Part shown: positions 20,763 through 32,479 of the stretch, in pieces | Layout: the number at the start of each line of letters is the position of its first letter | How positions within the stretch are numbered: position 1 is the stretch's first letter | The notes under the pieces: model-generated | The model's input: the letters and a program-made list of their open reading frames with translations, nothing else | Told to the model about the DNA's origin: nothing | The model's database searches: none | Assembly: GCA_032622095.1 (NCBI GenBank) | Contig: CP136067.1 | Location: forward strand, 173,510,556-173,574,555 | Direction of reading: 5' to 3' | Length of the DNA: 64,000 bases | DNA from: Siphonodentalium dalli | Taxonomy: Eukaryota; Mollusca; Scaphopoda; Gadilida; Siphonodentaliidae | Made by a program: the position numbers and the translations under genes

Positions 20763-21027
20763 TTTGAAGGGGTGTTCAGGATAAATTAGCAGACGACAGT
20801 TATACGAACAAATACTATTAGTACAGAATGATTCATATTCACTGGTGGGAAATGTTCAGTTAATAAGTTCAACAAACGAACTTATTACTAAACATTTCCT
20901 TTGGGACCTATTCGTCAATGATTATTTAGTATATAGAAAGGGTTAAATATATATAATATATATTTATTTTACGGCTATGTTATTAATATACCAACAGACT
21001 GTTATGCATCCATTATACTCCCACATG

Positions 21028-21492
21028 GAGCCTCGCATATATAAGAGAATACTTTTTGCCTAAGACTATTTACATTGACCTTGCAAGCCAGTGCATTCTC
21101 TTATATATGCGAAGCTTCCTATACATGTATATGAGAGACTCATATATAAGAGAATGCACTGGCACAGGATATTTAAAGATGTACTCAAGCCTTGAAATAG
21201 TGTCTGTCATTTGCAGAATGAGGTCCACAGAGGGTGAATTTAGTGATGCTACCCCGCATAGCGGGCTAGCATCACCAAATTCACCCTCTGGGGACCTCAT
21301 TGCTTACACGTCAGCAGAATGAGGTTCCCAGAGGGTTAGTTTGGTGATGCTAGCCCGCTATGTGGGGTAGCATCACTAAATTCACCATCTGGGGACCTCA
21401 TTCTGCAAATGACAGACACCCTATTTCAAGGCTTGGATGTAGTGGCACAGGATATTTAATGATGCACCAGCACAGTACCCGTCATGAAAGGG
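21028..21492. mobile_element. TTAA MITE fragment with nested insertion
   Basis: Right part of the CCCTTTCATGACGGG family: core pieces (GCCTCGCATATATAAGAGAAT, GACCTTGCAAGCCAGTGCATTC) and right end GTCATGAAAGGG then TTAA (21493-21496). Left end lost. The hAT-like MITE at 21186-21435 is inserted in it. Confidence 0.75.
21186..21435. mobile_element. hAT-like double-hairpin MITE, copy 1
   Basis: Ends CAAGCCTTGAAATAG and complement; flanks GATGTACT and GATGTAGT, an 8-bp target duplication with one change. Inside are two hairpins, each with GATGCTACCCCGC and GCGGGCTAGCATCAC, joined by an inverted GAATGAGGTCC / GGACCTCATT pair. Second copy at 48357-48610. Confidence 0.85.
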
Positions 21493-21624
21493 TTAACGAT
21501 CATTCGGCAAGTAGCGAGGAGTCCAATCCGATTGACACGTCACGGGACGAGACAATATGTCACAAGAACGCGTCGCAGTATGTCTGCCAATACGCCAAGG
21601 ATTATATAGCAAACTATATGTAAC

Positions 21625-22155
21625 CGGGGTTCACGATCAGATGGCTGGTGGCATCTAATCGCGAGCACAGGTGACACGTGATGTTCGAATGAATATCAAA
21701 ATATTGGATATCATATAATCCCATAATATGTAAAATATAGCGAATTATCGAAATATGAAATACAACGAAAAAGCGAAATAGGAAAATACAGGGAATTAGC
21801 GAAATAGAGCGAAATATAGAGCGAAATATAGAGATGGGAAATTATTTTTATAAACGAAATAACGAAGATATTTGAAGAAGTGTTTTTGACGAAATAACGG
21901 ACATATTTGAAGAACTGTCTTAAAGAGCGTAACCCAAACCTGCACCAAGCCCACCCAGCCAATAAAAGAATTTGACTTATATTTCACCAGAGTTGATCTA
22001 TTGTGGTGTTGCAATTTCTCATACAAATCGCCGTTATTTCGTCAAAGTACATTATTTATATATAGAGTTATTACCCTTCAGATTAAATATGATATTCAAT
22101 CGAAACCACGCGTGGTCGCGATTATATGCCAATAGCCATCTAATCGTGAACCCCG
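21625..22155. mobile_element. MITE with CGGGGTTCACGAT ends
   Basis: Arms CGGGGTTCACGATCAGATGG (21625) and complement ending at 22155, with inner GGCATCTAATCGCG paired too. Interior carries short repeats of GCGAAATATAGA. No recognised coding content. Confidence 0.65.
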
Positions 22156-22286
22156 ATTTACTATATTTTGGTAGTCAAACGTGTGCGTATTAGGTGAGTA
22201 TGTAGACCAAATGTCCAACTGACATAATATATCGACATACTCGTGAAACATCTTGCTAGCTAACCTCTCGGTAATCAATGGTAGCG

Positions 22287-22529
22287 GGGTAATGTCGCAA
22301 GAGCTATACTCGTCCTTGACCTCGATATATGGTATATACTCGTAGGGCGCGCATCTATAATCTCAAATCGACTCCATTTCACCCGCATGTGCAATTTGAC
22401 TTATATATCAAGATGTTCCACCACTTTGGTGTTCTAGAAACCACCCGAAAAATACCCGTTAATTAGTTGAATATAACGTGACTGCAAATTATGAGGTGAA
22501 GGTCGAGTATATCTCTTGCGACATTACCC
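22287..22529. mobile_element. MITE with GGGTAATGTCGCAAGAG ends
   Basis: Arms GGGTAATGTCGCAAGAG and complement, each continuing with TATACTCG. 243 bp. The flanks GGTAGC and CTACCG may extend the arms. Non-coding. Confidence 0.7.
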
Positions 22530-23910
22530 ATCTACCGTAATCATACCCGCACCCCAGTCTAGTCATCTCGTTCAGAATAAACATATACAAATCATGATAG
22601 TTATTCAATCCCACACCATACCTCTGGTGGCAATATATATATCTATGCATTTGGAAACATTTCACTCGACTGAAATAAGGCAGTGTTCATGTGTGACCCC
22701 CCCCCCCCCCCCCCCCACGGAGACTCGCGCGTTCATGACCACTATTCGAGTAATGTGTGCATTGACACACTTGGCTTGGCGGTTCGTCGTTTCTATATAT
22801 CGCCTGTACCTAAAGTATCTGGCTAATTGAGATAAAGAGTTCTTAATTAGTCCAGAGACTACAGTAGATACATGCACTACCAAAATGTGCAAAAAGTATG
22901 CACTCAATACATGGTTACATTGGCAGACAGTTCAGTCAGACGCTGACAAAACCTGACGAGGAGCACGTGGTTTCTATTCCCAGGACACTCGTAGTTTAAG
23001 GTGCAACGACCCATAAACCTATGTGTCAGCGGGAGAAACTTGCTAAATATACGTGAATCAAAGGTGGTTATATAAGTGGTAACAATGAACTTTGTTTGAT
23101 CCACATCCCACGTAGATATTCCCGGTCTCCTGGCAAACATTCAATTTCCAATTACACAACTGTACAATCTAGTTAGACCTTATCTAAGAAAATTGTTGGC
23201 ACGATTAATCGCTTGAAAGATCTGGACAATATATCTCGTTAGATTCATGTATGAAAATGAGTTTATCACATAATTTGCCCATAAAAGCAGTTTCATAATT
23301 ATCGGTAAGACACACGTTTAATATCAGCGCGTGCGATGACGTCACGCAGTTCTTTAAATGACTTGCGATCGTTGCAGTTTGTGATCGTTGTTTTCGATGA
23401 AAACTTCGCGTTGCTTCGCGTTTATTTGATCATGTGATAAAAAGGTATCTCACACTCGTCCTATTTTATACGTAATGTATCAATCTCGTCCACTAAATTA
23501 TATTTGAGCCTCGGTAAACTCGGTTGATAAATTCCGTATAAAATAAAAACTCATGTGAGATCCTCTATTTATGACTCGAGTCATTAACTCATTGTCATTA
23601 TAATTACCATGTTGTTGTATCGTTCAACAATCGTTTTCAACAATCAGTTGTATTTTGAGACAATTCTGATCAAATCATGGATGTCTACATTACAAAAGGT
23701 TAGAGCAATGAAAAATATTACAAAAAAACATGCACCTATTTTCAACCATTTGATTTTGCAATTACATGTGGCGATGTTTGTTTATAAAATGACGTTCACT
23801 GTGTAGCAGCAATGTTTATATAACAATGGTTTCAACATGCAAAATCTCATGACTGGAGAGTTATCAATAATAAAAATAGGGACAAAATATGTATATCTTT
23901 CATGTTACTC
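22530..23910. other. No gene seen
   Basis: Contains a poly-C tract near 22700 and one TGACGTCA site (23337-23344) beside CGCGTGCGATGACG. No exon or repeat I can define. Confidence 0.45.
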
Positions 23911-23914
23911 TTAA

Positions 23915-24262
23915 AGGGGTACTGTACACTAAATCCGGCCATTTATGGGACCATCTCCTTTTATACCCAACAGAATATATGCAACAAATGAATGAATTTG
24001 AGCCACGAATTAGTGCAAAAATACACTCATGTGCTCTATGAATGATGCAAACAACATGGTAATTATAATGAAAATGGCTTTATGACTCCAGTCGTTTATT
24101 CATTTTCATTATTATTACCATATTGTTTGCATCGTTCATAGAGCACATGGGTGTATTTTGCACTAATCCATGGCTCAAATTCATTCATTTGTTGCATATA
24201 TTCTGTTAAGTATAAAAGGAGATGGTCCCATAAATGGCTTGATTTACTGTTGCAGTACCCCT
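23915..24262. mobile_element. TTAA foldback MITE, AGGGGTACTG ends
   Basis: Ends AGGGGTACTG and CAGTACCCCT with TTAA on both sides (23911-23914 and 24263-24266). The arms are about 150 bases (GGGACCATCTCCTTTTATAC, GCAACAAATGAATGAATTTG, GTGCTCTATGAATGATGCAA) around a short centre near 24085. TTAA duplication suggests piggyBac or Kolobok type. The open frames on both strands are mirror images of the arms, not genes. Confidence 0.9.
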
Positions 24263-24637
24263 TTAATGCTGATGGTTTTACAAAACGTTTTGATTTTTCA
24301 TATTTACCCATTCCGAGTGTCTTATGTCACTTTGAGAAAACAAATCATATCTCAGACTGGGCGCTATATAAATATAATTGATTGGTTTTATTACACGCTT
24401 GTTCCTAGAAGTAAAGTCTTATTGCTGTTCCATATTTACAAATCCGTATGGAATGTACGTTCCATACGCATCTCGTTGACGTAAAATGACGTACATGACG
24501 TTCGAATAAACCATGAAACTGGAACTATTTAAATAAAAGAATCATCACACAATACAAACACGCCCTGTATGAGCCTAATAAACCTTCTAATCCTGTATTT
24601 TTAATGCACGGATTCTAGGGCGCGAAGCGTGTAATAA

Positions 24638-24795
24638 ACACAGAACGACACGATGTATAAATGGGTTTGTCGATACGGCACTCTTGCTGTCGCGGAAGCA
24701 TAGAACTCGAGGCGCAAGCGCCTCTCGTTCTATCCTTCCGCGACAGCACTCGTGCCGTATCCACAAACCCATTTACACATCGTGTCGTTCTGTGT
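24638..24795. repeat. Foldback repeat, about 158 bp
   Basis: Arms ACACAGAACGACACGATG and complement, continuing through AAATGGGTTTGT and CTGTCGCGGAAG to a loop GCGCAAGCGC near 24716. The mobile element at 24797 begins right at its right end. Confidence 0.85.
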
Positions 24796-24796
24796 A

Positions 24797-25254
24797 TGTG
24801 ACCCGCCATATCAAATCCAGTCGTAAGTCGGGATTTGTTTTACCCTGTGCCAATGAATTCTCTTATATATGCGAGTCGACCATAGTTCGCCTCGCATATA
24901 TAAGAGAAAGCATTGGCCTAACAATTTTTTATCATTTTTTTTAAATAAATGTTTCTTACAATTTTAGGACATAAAATAAAAAACATCCTTTACCCTGCAG
25001 GGAGCCCCACACATATATAGAAGCATATAGAAGAGTGTCGTCTGCTCATGTTTGTCTGGGGCTCTGTATGGGTGAAATTATAAAATTGTTAAATAATACA
25101 AGAAAAAATTATTAAAATTGTAATTTTTTTTAGGCCAATGCATTCTCTTATATATGCGAGGCGACCTATGGTCGACTCGCATATATAAGAGAATGCATTG
25201 GCACAGGGTAAACAAAATCCCGACTTACGACTGGATTTGATATGGCAGGTCACA
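24797..25254. mobile_element. TGTGACCCGCC-family MITE with inverted centre
   Basis: Outer arms TGTGACCCGCC and TGGCAGGTCACA with TA on both sides (24795-24796, 25255-25256). The centre (GGAGCCCCACACATATATAG, GAAGAGTGTCGTCTGCTC) is in the opposite direction relative to the copies at 20303, 18240, 34516 and 47256, while both ends look the same. The family is therefore recombined through its palindromic cores, or the whole element was inserted the other way round. Confidence 0.85.
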
Positions 25255-25811
25255 TATGTACGTGGCGTAACAGATCATCGGAAGCCCAATAATGGAATAC
25301 AGTCTCTTTAAAAGTCGATGGCAATTACGCATGCAGCTTCATGATTGATCATTATACTTATATAAGCAGATTATGGCAAAACACACAGCTTAGATCCGTC
25401 CATTTCAAACTCCTAGCACGTCAACGTTTCTCAAACTAGTAGTTATAAACGCCATTGCACATTGCGACCACTATAATTAAACGCCGTTGCCACAAAATAC
25501 ACGCCATGCACGATGAGTGGCTGTGTGTATACGCTGTGTACGCACTGAGAGCCCACCGCTCCTTATATCTACATATATAGGAACTATAGATTGGGCTTCA
25601 GGATCACATGGCCGTACAATTGCAGCCGCCAACCCCATTCGAGCATTTTTTGGACACATTTTTGGGAAAATTATATTGTTGCAGGGTAATTGAAAGATTT
25701 AAGAAAATTTGAGGGGGTGCATGTATGCAGTCACTTGTTGAAGGGAATACCCAACACGAAGCTATGGTCCAGGAGGTACCACAGTCACACCTACACTGGC
25801 AGAATGATATC
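25255..25811. other. No gene seen
   Basis: Carries a TATA-like CTTATATAAGCAG near 25355 and unpaired AT-rich sequence. No exon recognised. Confidence 0.35.
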
Positions 25812-26042
25812 CACTCGTAAGGTACCTCATGTAGACATACATGTGTGGTACATGCATGAGACACACCAGACAGAAGGTACCCGAATGAGACATACCCGAA
25901 GGAAGGTACCTGAGATATACCCGACATAAGGTATACTGAGATACACCCAGCAGAAGGTACCTGAAATACACAGGACAGAAGGTACCTGAGATATACCCGA
26001 CAGAAGGTACCTGAAATACACAGGACAGAAGGTACCTGAGAC
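25812..26042 (+). repeat. 25-bp minisatellite (AGAAGGTACCTGA)
   Basis: About eight imperfect units of AGAAGGTACCTGAGATATAC plus five bases; the last four are almost perfect and alternate between two variants (ending CCCGAC and ACAGGAC). Diverged units continue beyond the insertion at 26043 to about 26820. Open frames across it are periodic and not genes. Confidence 0.9.
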
Positions 26043-26574
26043 CAGGGTCCGAGCTGGTCCAAAATTTACTTTTGCCAAATAATTTGCCAAATGAAATTAT
26101 TTTTTGCCAAATTCTTTTAGAATGCCAAATGCCAAATGCTATCCCCGATAGTATAATTTTCTGCAACATTGAGTCTTATTTTGTGGTTTATCACACAACA
26201 ATAAACCAATCACAGCACAATACAATTGTAGAAGGGTTGTTTCATCAGAAGGGCACATTACAAGAGGATTAGCTATGTAAACACCATCACCACACTAAAT
26301 ACGGGTAATCCTTCAAGTTCACCCATTGATACTAATGCTATCAGATTAACTGCACCTTAATAAAGGTGTTAACTTTTCCTAGACCTTATAAAACACCACT
26401 AATATGATTGTGAGTGTTTCCTGAAATGATTGGTATTCATTGACCAATATTTTTCAAATTTCTTGAGGAATTAAAAAGTGACTTGCCAAAACTTTTGCCA
26501 AATGAAAATATTTTTTGCCAAATGTGAATTATTTTTGCCATTGGCAAATTTGGCAAGTGGCAGTGCGAACCCTG
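26043..26574. mobile_element. hAT-like MITE with TGCCAAAT repeats
   Basis: Ends CAGGGTCCGAGCTGG and the partial complement of CAGGGTTCGCACTGCC; flanks CCTGAGAC and TCTGAGAC, 7 of 8 equal. Subterminal regions are made of TTTGCCAAAT words. It interrupts the minisatellite. Non-coding. Confidence 0.8.
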
Positions 26575-27535
26575 TCTGAGACACAACTGGAGTTCGTTTA
26601 ATTGTTTGGTCGCACACCTAAATTTAAGACACACCTGTGAGGTTCCTCAGACATACCTATGTTGCACATGCGACACACCCAACAAAAGGTACACACCGAC
26701 ATATGTTACCTGAGATACACCTGCAGTTCATTAAATGTTTGATCGCACACATTATACACTAATCAGACACACCTGTAGCAACACGCACACCTGGAGCTAG
26801 GTACCACGTGCAACTGAGCATACAAATTGATCCAGACCTGATAAGTACCACATCCACGCCTCAAACACAACTTTATATAAGTAAATTACCATGATTACGT
26901 TTTCTGTCAATAAAAGACCATTCTGTATATGTGAAGCGGCTCTTGCTCCACTGGATTAATTAGATAAATCTGCAGTTCTTTGTATTTTTCCCCAACATCA
27001 TAATCGAGAAGCAATGATTGGGTCGAAATGACCGCGCCTATATACGGATTTCAGACAAACAAAGCGGGACAATTATAGCATTGTAAAATGCGAAATTGTT
27101 CACTAAATCTAGTCTGCGTTGAGACAAAAGAAAAGGGGAAATATTTGATCGCATGTTCGAATCGGCTTGAGGGACACAGACTGCACTAATTCCTTAAGGT
27201 TATCTGAATTTGCCGTGAAATGCTCTGACCATTATACATAAGACTTTGTTATATAAGAAGATATCTACGTTACTACCATGCTTGGATCACACGCACCAAA
27301 CAGGTAAATCTAATTCTTGAACGGCGATCATTCACTTGTATAGTTCGTCGCATTGTTAAATTCCATATACATGATGTACAAGTAATGTCCGGGGGAGTAT
27401 ATGTTAAGGTGAGGCATATATGTTAAACTGTCAATGCTTTAGCAAGTATAGATTAATTTAATTCTAGAGGATTTAAGTTGTACAAGCATTTTCTATAGTA
27501 GCCCCCTACTTACACATATTGTCTGGGGACAGATA
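26575..27535. other. No gene seen
   Basis: Starts with decayed minisatellite units (ACACCTG words to about 26820). Beyond that, no coding frame or repeat I can define. Confidence 0.4.
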
Positions 27536-27683
27536 CACTCAGTGCAATTTTATGTAGAGTTACAATACTGAAGCAACCTGGTGTCAACTGCAACAAACAT
27601 GTATACGTGCACGTATACATGTTTGTTGCAGTTTACACCAGGTTGCTTCAGTACTGTAACTCTACATAAAATTGCACTGAGTG
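27536..27683. repeat. 148-bp nearly perfect palindrome
   Basis: Two 74-base arms meet without a loop at 27609/27610 in GTATACGTGCACGTATAC. I count two mismatches between arms (near 27572 and 27593). Arms start CACTCAGTGCAATTTTATG. No target duplication seen. Confidence 0.95.
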
Positions 27684-28029
27684 CTCATGCATGAACAGCG
27701 GACAGTATAGGGTTGGATTTGGTTTGGATTGACTCCAGCCAATAATTTCCGTACCAACCACATCAACATGCACCCCAAAACTTTGCACCTAACGACTATT
27801 TAAGGATGGCCCTTTGGTCCTGGTCTAAGTAAAATGGTGGGCGTGTTGGTGACATAAATAAGTAGTCGGATTCCTTATGTCATTTTGCATTTTTGGTTTG
27901 TTAAAAGTGACCTGAAAACGGATTATGTATGACTAGTAGCTGTGTTTTCAGGATTGACTTGTTTCCATTCTTGAATTTTGGCGGGTCGGCCTAAATCGGG
28001 GTCAACATAATTTAGAGAGCGTTTCGTAT

Positions 28030-28385
28030 TTACAGAAAACGATAGATGCATGGTGCCATCTGGCGTATGGTGATCGGTGCGATTTTAAAGTTGTCCAAAC
28101 TACTAGCTATGACCCTTACATGTATTTTTTTAAATTTTGATGTGATCAGTTCATTCTTGTTGGCTACAGTTGTGATACAAATTTAACACTGAGCCCTATG
28201 GAGATTCTAGTACTTTGGATAAATGGCGCCATTTTGCGTATGATATGCGCGTACTGATATTCTTAAAAAATATAATGTATGAAACACAGACGTTGTTTTA
28301 AAAAGATTGGATGTGATCAGATGATTCTTGCTGGCTACAGTTGCGATCAAAATTTAACACTGAACCATATGGAGAATTTCGTGTT
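28030..28385 (+). repeat. Diverged tandem duplication, about 190-bp unit
   Basis: Both units share GATGTGATCAG, TTCTTG, TGGCTACAGTTG and AAATTTAACACTGA followed by ATGGAGA. Non-coding. Confidence 0.8.
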
Positions 28386-29129
28386 ACGCTCAAACGTTGA
28401 TTGTAATATCACTTAGTGGCAACCGTGCGCAACTATATATGAAGATTAACACTCGTGTTTGACCCACTGTAACTATCCACGATTTAAGAGATGCAATTTA
28501 TGTTATAGTTATGCCTCAAGATACAGTAATTGGCAAAAGTAAGTGTCGAATGGTTTTGTAATTTCGATAATACGCAGTCTGTTGAATCAAACGAAAATAT
28601 TCCCAACAATACTGAAGTTTCACGATGTGCTTACATATTAAATTATTGTTTTATTTGATACTAAGTCTTGTCTGTCTTGTTGTCCACTGACTAGTTTTTG
28701 AAGCCACATCAGTGATCATAACGGGATGTAGTGTCACAAATACACAGGTATAGATGGTAGTTGTTAATTGTCATTAACTCAATCGTTGTCTTAGGAGTCA
28801 ATCCCACAAGCAATGGGAGATTCTGTGTTTTCGCAGGATTTGTGCTAATGACGAATAGACATTTCGGTGCAGCTGAGATCTTTACTATAGCAATATAGGC
28901 TTTGCTTTCACACTTCCCACGCCAGTTACATTTGGCGAACTTCAGTACAGCTACTGAAACCCAACATTCACCATCATTATTCTAACCACAATTAATCTCC
29001 ACGCTTCGTGTATAGGTGGCAATCAAGTGAATTCGAATTTCCACTAAAGTAGAGCTTAGTGAGTAAAATAGATATCAACTATAATTGCATTTTCCTGCAA
29101 ATTCCTATTAGGTGCTTATAGTAACCTTT

Positions 29130-29590
29130 ACTAAGGAGCTATCGGATGGCAAAGTCTCCCGATCGTATAATGATCCCTGGCCTATGCAGAACATGGCTGC
29201 ACAGTTTTAGCCATACGTGTGCCCAACTTTGAACAAAACCAGCACCATGTAGACTAAATTAAGGCAATACCAATGAATTATTAGTGCACCATTGTGGTAT
29301 TTGATTAGCAACCGTTGCTGACCTTAAATAAGACATTTGGTTCACTCTGACGGTTAGGTATATCTCAAATTTCACATTTGGGTATTAACTACATCGGATA
29401 TCAAATTTCCAGTTAATTCCCGGTAGTTGCCTAGGCTAAGTTTCTCGATCTTATATAATGATCAATGGCCCATGGGGCACACACCTGTACAGTTTCATAT
29501 CTGTGTCACCATTTGAACATAACCAATATCATCCGACTATAGACACTATCTAATTTATGGGAAAATACCAAGGCCAATTAAGAGACTGTT
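29130..29590 (+). repeat. Diverged tandem duplication, about 300-bp unit
   Basis: Shared words TATAATGATC, GGCCTATG or GGCCCATGG, TGTACAGTTT or TGCACAGTTT, and TTTGAACA..AACCA around 29170-29240 and 29450-29530. Old duplication, no coding content. Confidence 0.55.
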
Positions 29591-31174
29591 GATCGGTTCA
29601 AAGCCAAGTATATTCTTGGGGGAGAACGATCCATTAAGCCTATGTCGATGGTTTGTTCACAACAGATGGAGTCATGATACATTATGGAGGATGGTGGAAG
29701 GGTCCCCTCAACTATGTTCTTCGACAGTTTGTTAGTATCAATAAGTGGTATTCACGAAACCACCATGCACGACTTCCTGTCTCTTCGCGATCTTGTCGCA
29801 CCATTATCACGTCAGCCTAAGATATATTGAACCCTCTCCTCACAATATAAACAATGCTGTACAATACATAATATCGACAATTGTTCGCCTAGTAAAGGCA
29901 CGTATACTTGTCGCAAAATGAGAGAATTATAGTAAACTTTATCACCATATTATAATACAAAAAGTCATTGTTTTTGTGAGGACCCATATAGAATTTATGA
30001 TTTTTAATTTTGTAGTAGACATGGTGAAATTGACAACACGTGTCATTATTATTATATCCCATTAATCGTGATTCATATGCAGGTCGTTTTAAGCTTTGAC
30101 CCCGCACGTTGTCACTTGCATCTTAATGTGTTGTACTGTATATAAGACCAAGCACATAATGCACATATATGTGTTCTTATAAATAAATTCTCTCTTAGAA
30201 AGTGTCCCGAGATGTCTTGCCTATTTATACTGATAATTTATTTTTATTCTTGTGGCAAATGATTTGAGGGAGTGATTTGTTATGTTGATTAAGATGTTAA
30301 TTTAGTATGTGAAACATGTATCCCGGGGGATGTATCGAGTGGACGGAGAAATTGTCTTCTTTATCATCAGATCAACATAATTTAAACTCCCAATTTGGAT
30401 AAACCCGACCAGGGTTTATAGAACAACCAATCTATGCCCAGCAATATTTAGCAATACATATGGACATGATACCATTGTTTTCAAATTTGAAACAATACCA
30501 CCCTATGCACATGTATGGCTAAAAATATCACTGTCATAGATGAGTTGTTGTAGTTGTTACATTGATGTTGGTCGGGTTTCTCCCAATTTAATACTAAAAC
30601 AGAATGATCCATAAGCACCATAGCTTGGGATGAAAATATAAAAAATATCTACATGACCGAACAATTTTAACAAACAGTGACTGACACTTACATAAATATG
30701 ATTTGCATATTTGTTAGCACAAAACTCCGTATTATGCGGTACTTCATCCTGGCAATAAACATTAATTTTGTCAATTGATGAAAAAGCACCATCAATCAAC
30801 TTACAACGACATCCTGAAACTTTAGTCTTGATAAACATTATATTTGTAGAATAGTGGACATTATCACTGAAGCACGTGATTGTGATGTACATGATTGATG
30901 TGAACCATTTTTTTTATCAACTACTGTATCTGGTGGCCTGACTATATTGCAATTTAGTTTTGTAAAATCACATATAGTTACAGTAGATTACATATAAGAG
31001 CCATGCATATATGATAGCCATTAAGTTCCACCACTGTGAACATTTGAGTAAATTGTCAAACTCTCTGTAGGGTTCAACGTTAATTTTGATCGCATCTGTA
31101 GTACTCTACCCGCGGAGACTTATCTGACGACACTCATATTCTCAAAAATACATTTCAGAGTCTGATATATGTGC
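29591..31174. other. No gene seen
   Basis: AT-rich. A 111-residue minus-strand open frame (30557-30892) has some Cys (CRCKLIDG, NVYCQDEVPHN) but no family resemblance or splice support I can defend. Confidence 0.35.
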
Positions 31175-32095
31175 AAAATTTCAAGGCTAATCGTGTTAGT
31201 TAATATTTTTATAAACAGGAAACGCTCTTTAAAGTCTTAAAACCGTCCAAAACAATTTGTTTCCACCAAAAATGTCAGACTGGAAACAGGTAGACTGAAA
31301 GTAGACCGCCATATTCGATACTTATGTTAATTTCAACTCGCACAGTCCACCAGAAGGTTAGTTATGAGGATCAATATTTGTATAATAAGTAAACGCTCTT
31401 TAAATTCTTAAAACAGTCCAAAAACACTTTTTCCAATAAAATTTCAACTGGACACAGGTAAACTCTGTAAGCAGACATGCTATTGATAAATAAACCGATC
31501 GCATGTCGTGTTTGACATTCCGAAATTGCGCGACCGTTTTTTTTTCGAGGAAAAGGGAATCTGACTTGTGAAATCAGCGATGATGGGGGTAGGGTTAGCT
31601 TTTCTGCGATATCTTTACCAAAAATCGATGTATCGGAGTTTTGTTTGTGACATATGATCATGATATCCTTGTAGATTCATCATGTTTGTCTATATGTGAT
31701 GTAGCTGATTTTAAGAATATACAATACCTTAATATTTGGAAAGAAAATTGAAAATGCAGTCATAAATATAATTCATCTGATGATTTTATGATAAAATTCC
31801 ACAATAAGATATGTAATTATGCAATTTGGCAAGATCTCTCCCTGTTTTCGATTTCCAGGAACAAAGAAAGCCACTTACGAACTTACTATGCGTAATAGCA
31901 TGTTTTTTATTACCAGGTGGACGGGAAAAAAATAGAGGGGTACACAAACAAAAGCCTCACACAAACCTGTTTCCACTAAATTATCAAGCTGGAAACAGGT
32001 AGATTCTGAAAATAGACACACTGATGGTATAGAAACCGTTCTCATACCGCTTTTAACATTCCGAAAATGCGCGACCATTTGTTTCGACATAAGGA
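31175..32095 (+). repeat. Three diverged direct repeats
   Basis: Units near 31210, 31385 and 31965 share AAACGCTCTTTAAA, TTAAAAC.GTCCAAAA, CTGGAAACAGGTAGA and, in the last two, CATTCCGAAA.TGCGCGACC. Non-coding. Confidence 0.7.
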
Positions 32096-32215
32096 ATCCG
32101 ACTAAAGGGGCGAAGGCAACTGCGCACTGTACTCCGAATCAAACCTGACCTGGGCCGCAAACAACTCAAATACGATGATCTCCACAAGCATTGTCATTAT
32201 ATTGTGCGCACATGG

Positions 32216-32297
32216 AATGGGAGACTCGCATATATAAGAGAATGCATTGGCACAGGGTTTTCGTAAAATTTCAGAAAGCTCGTCATATATAGAAGGG
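32216..32297. mobile_element. TTAA MITE right-end fragment
   Basis: GACTCGCATATATAAGAGAA then TGCATTGGCACAGGG and the degraded right end GAAGGG followed by TTAA (32298-32301). Confidence 0.65.
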
Positions 32298-32479
32298 TTA
32301 AAGATGCGCAATCATAACTCGAGATAGGGAAAGGAAGTCACAAACAGCCCCCATTCCCAGTCGAAGATAGCATATGAACGATGTGCTCAACGAAACAGGG
32401 TGAACATGAGTTTTATTTGATGGTGTCACACTGGAAGGTGCCAATCGAGAGCGTCGCGTGTCAGAATCGAGTGGAAGCC

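Noticed and set aside
24096-24484. Paired frames on both strands
   Set aside because: They are mirror readings of the arms of the foldback MITE at 23915-24262.
25604-26169. Two long minus-strand frames with repeated GTFC and GISQVPS words
   Set aside because: They follow the period of the 25-bp minisatellite and run into a MITE.
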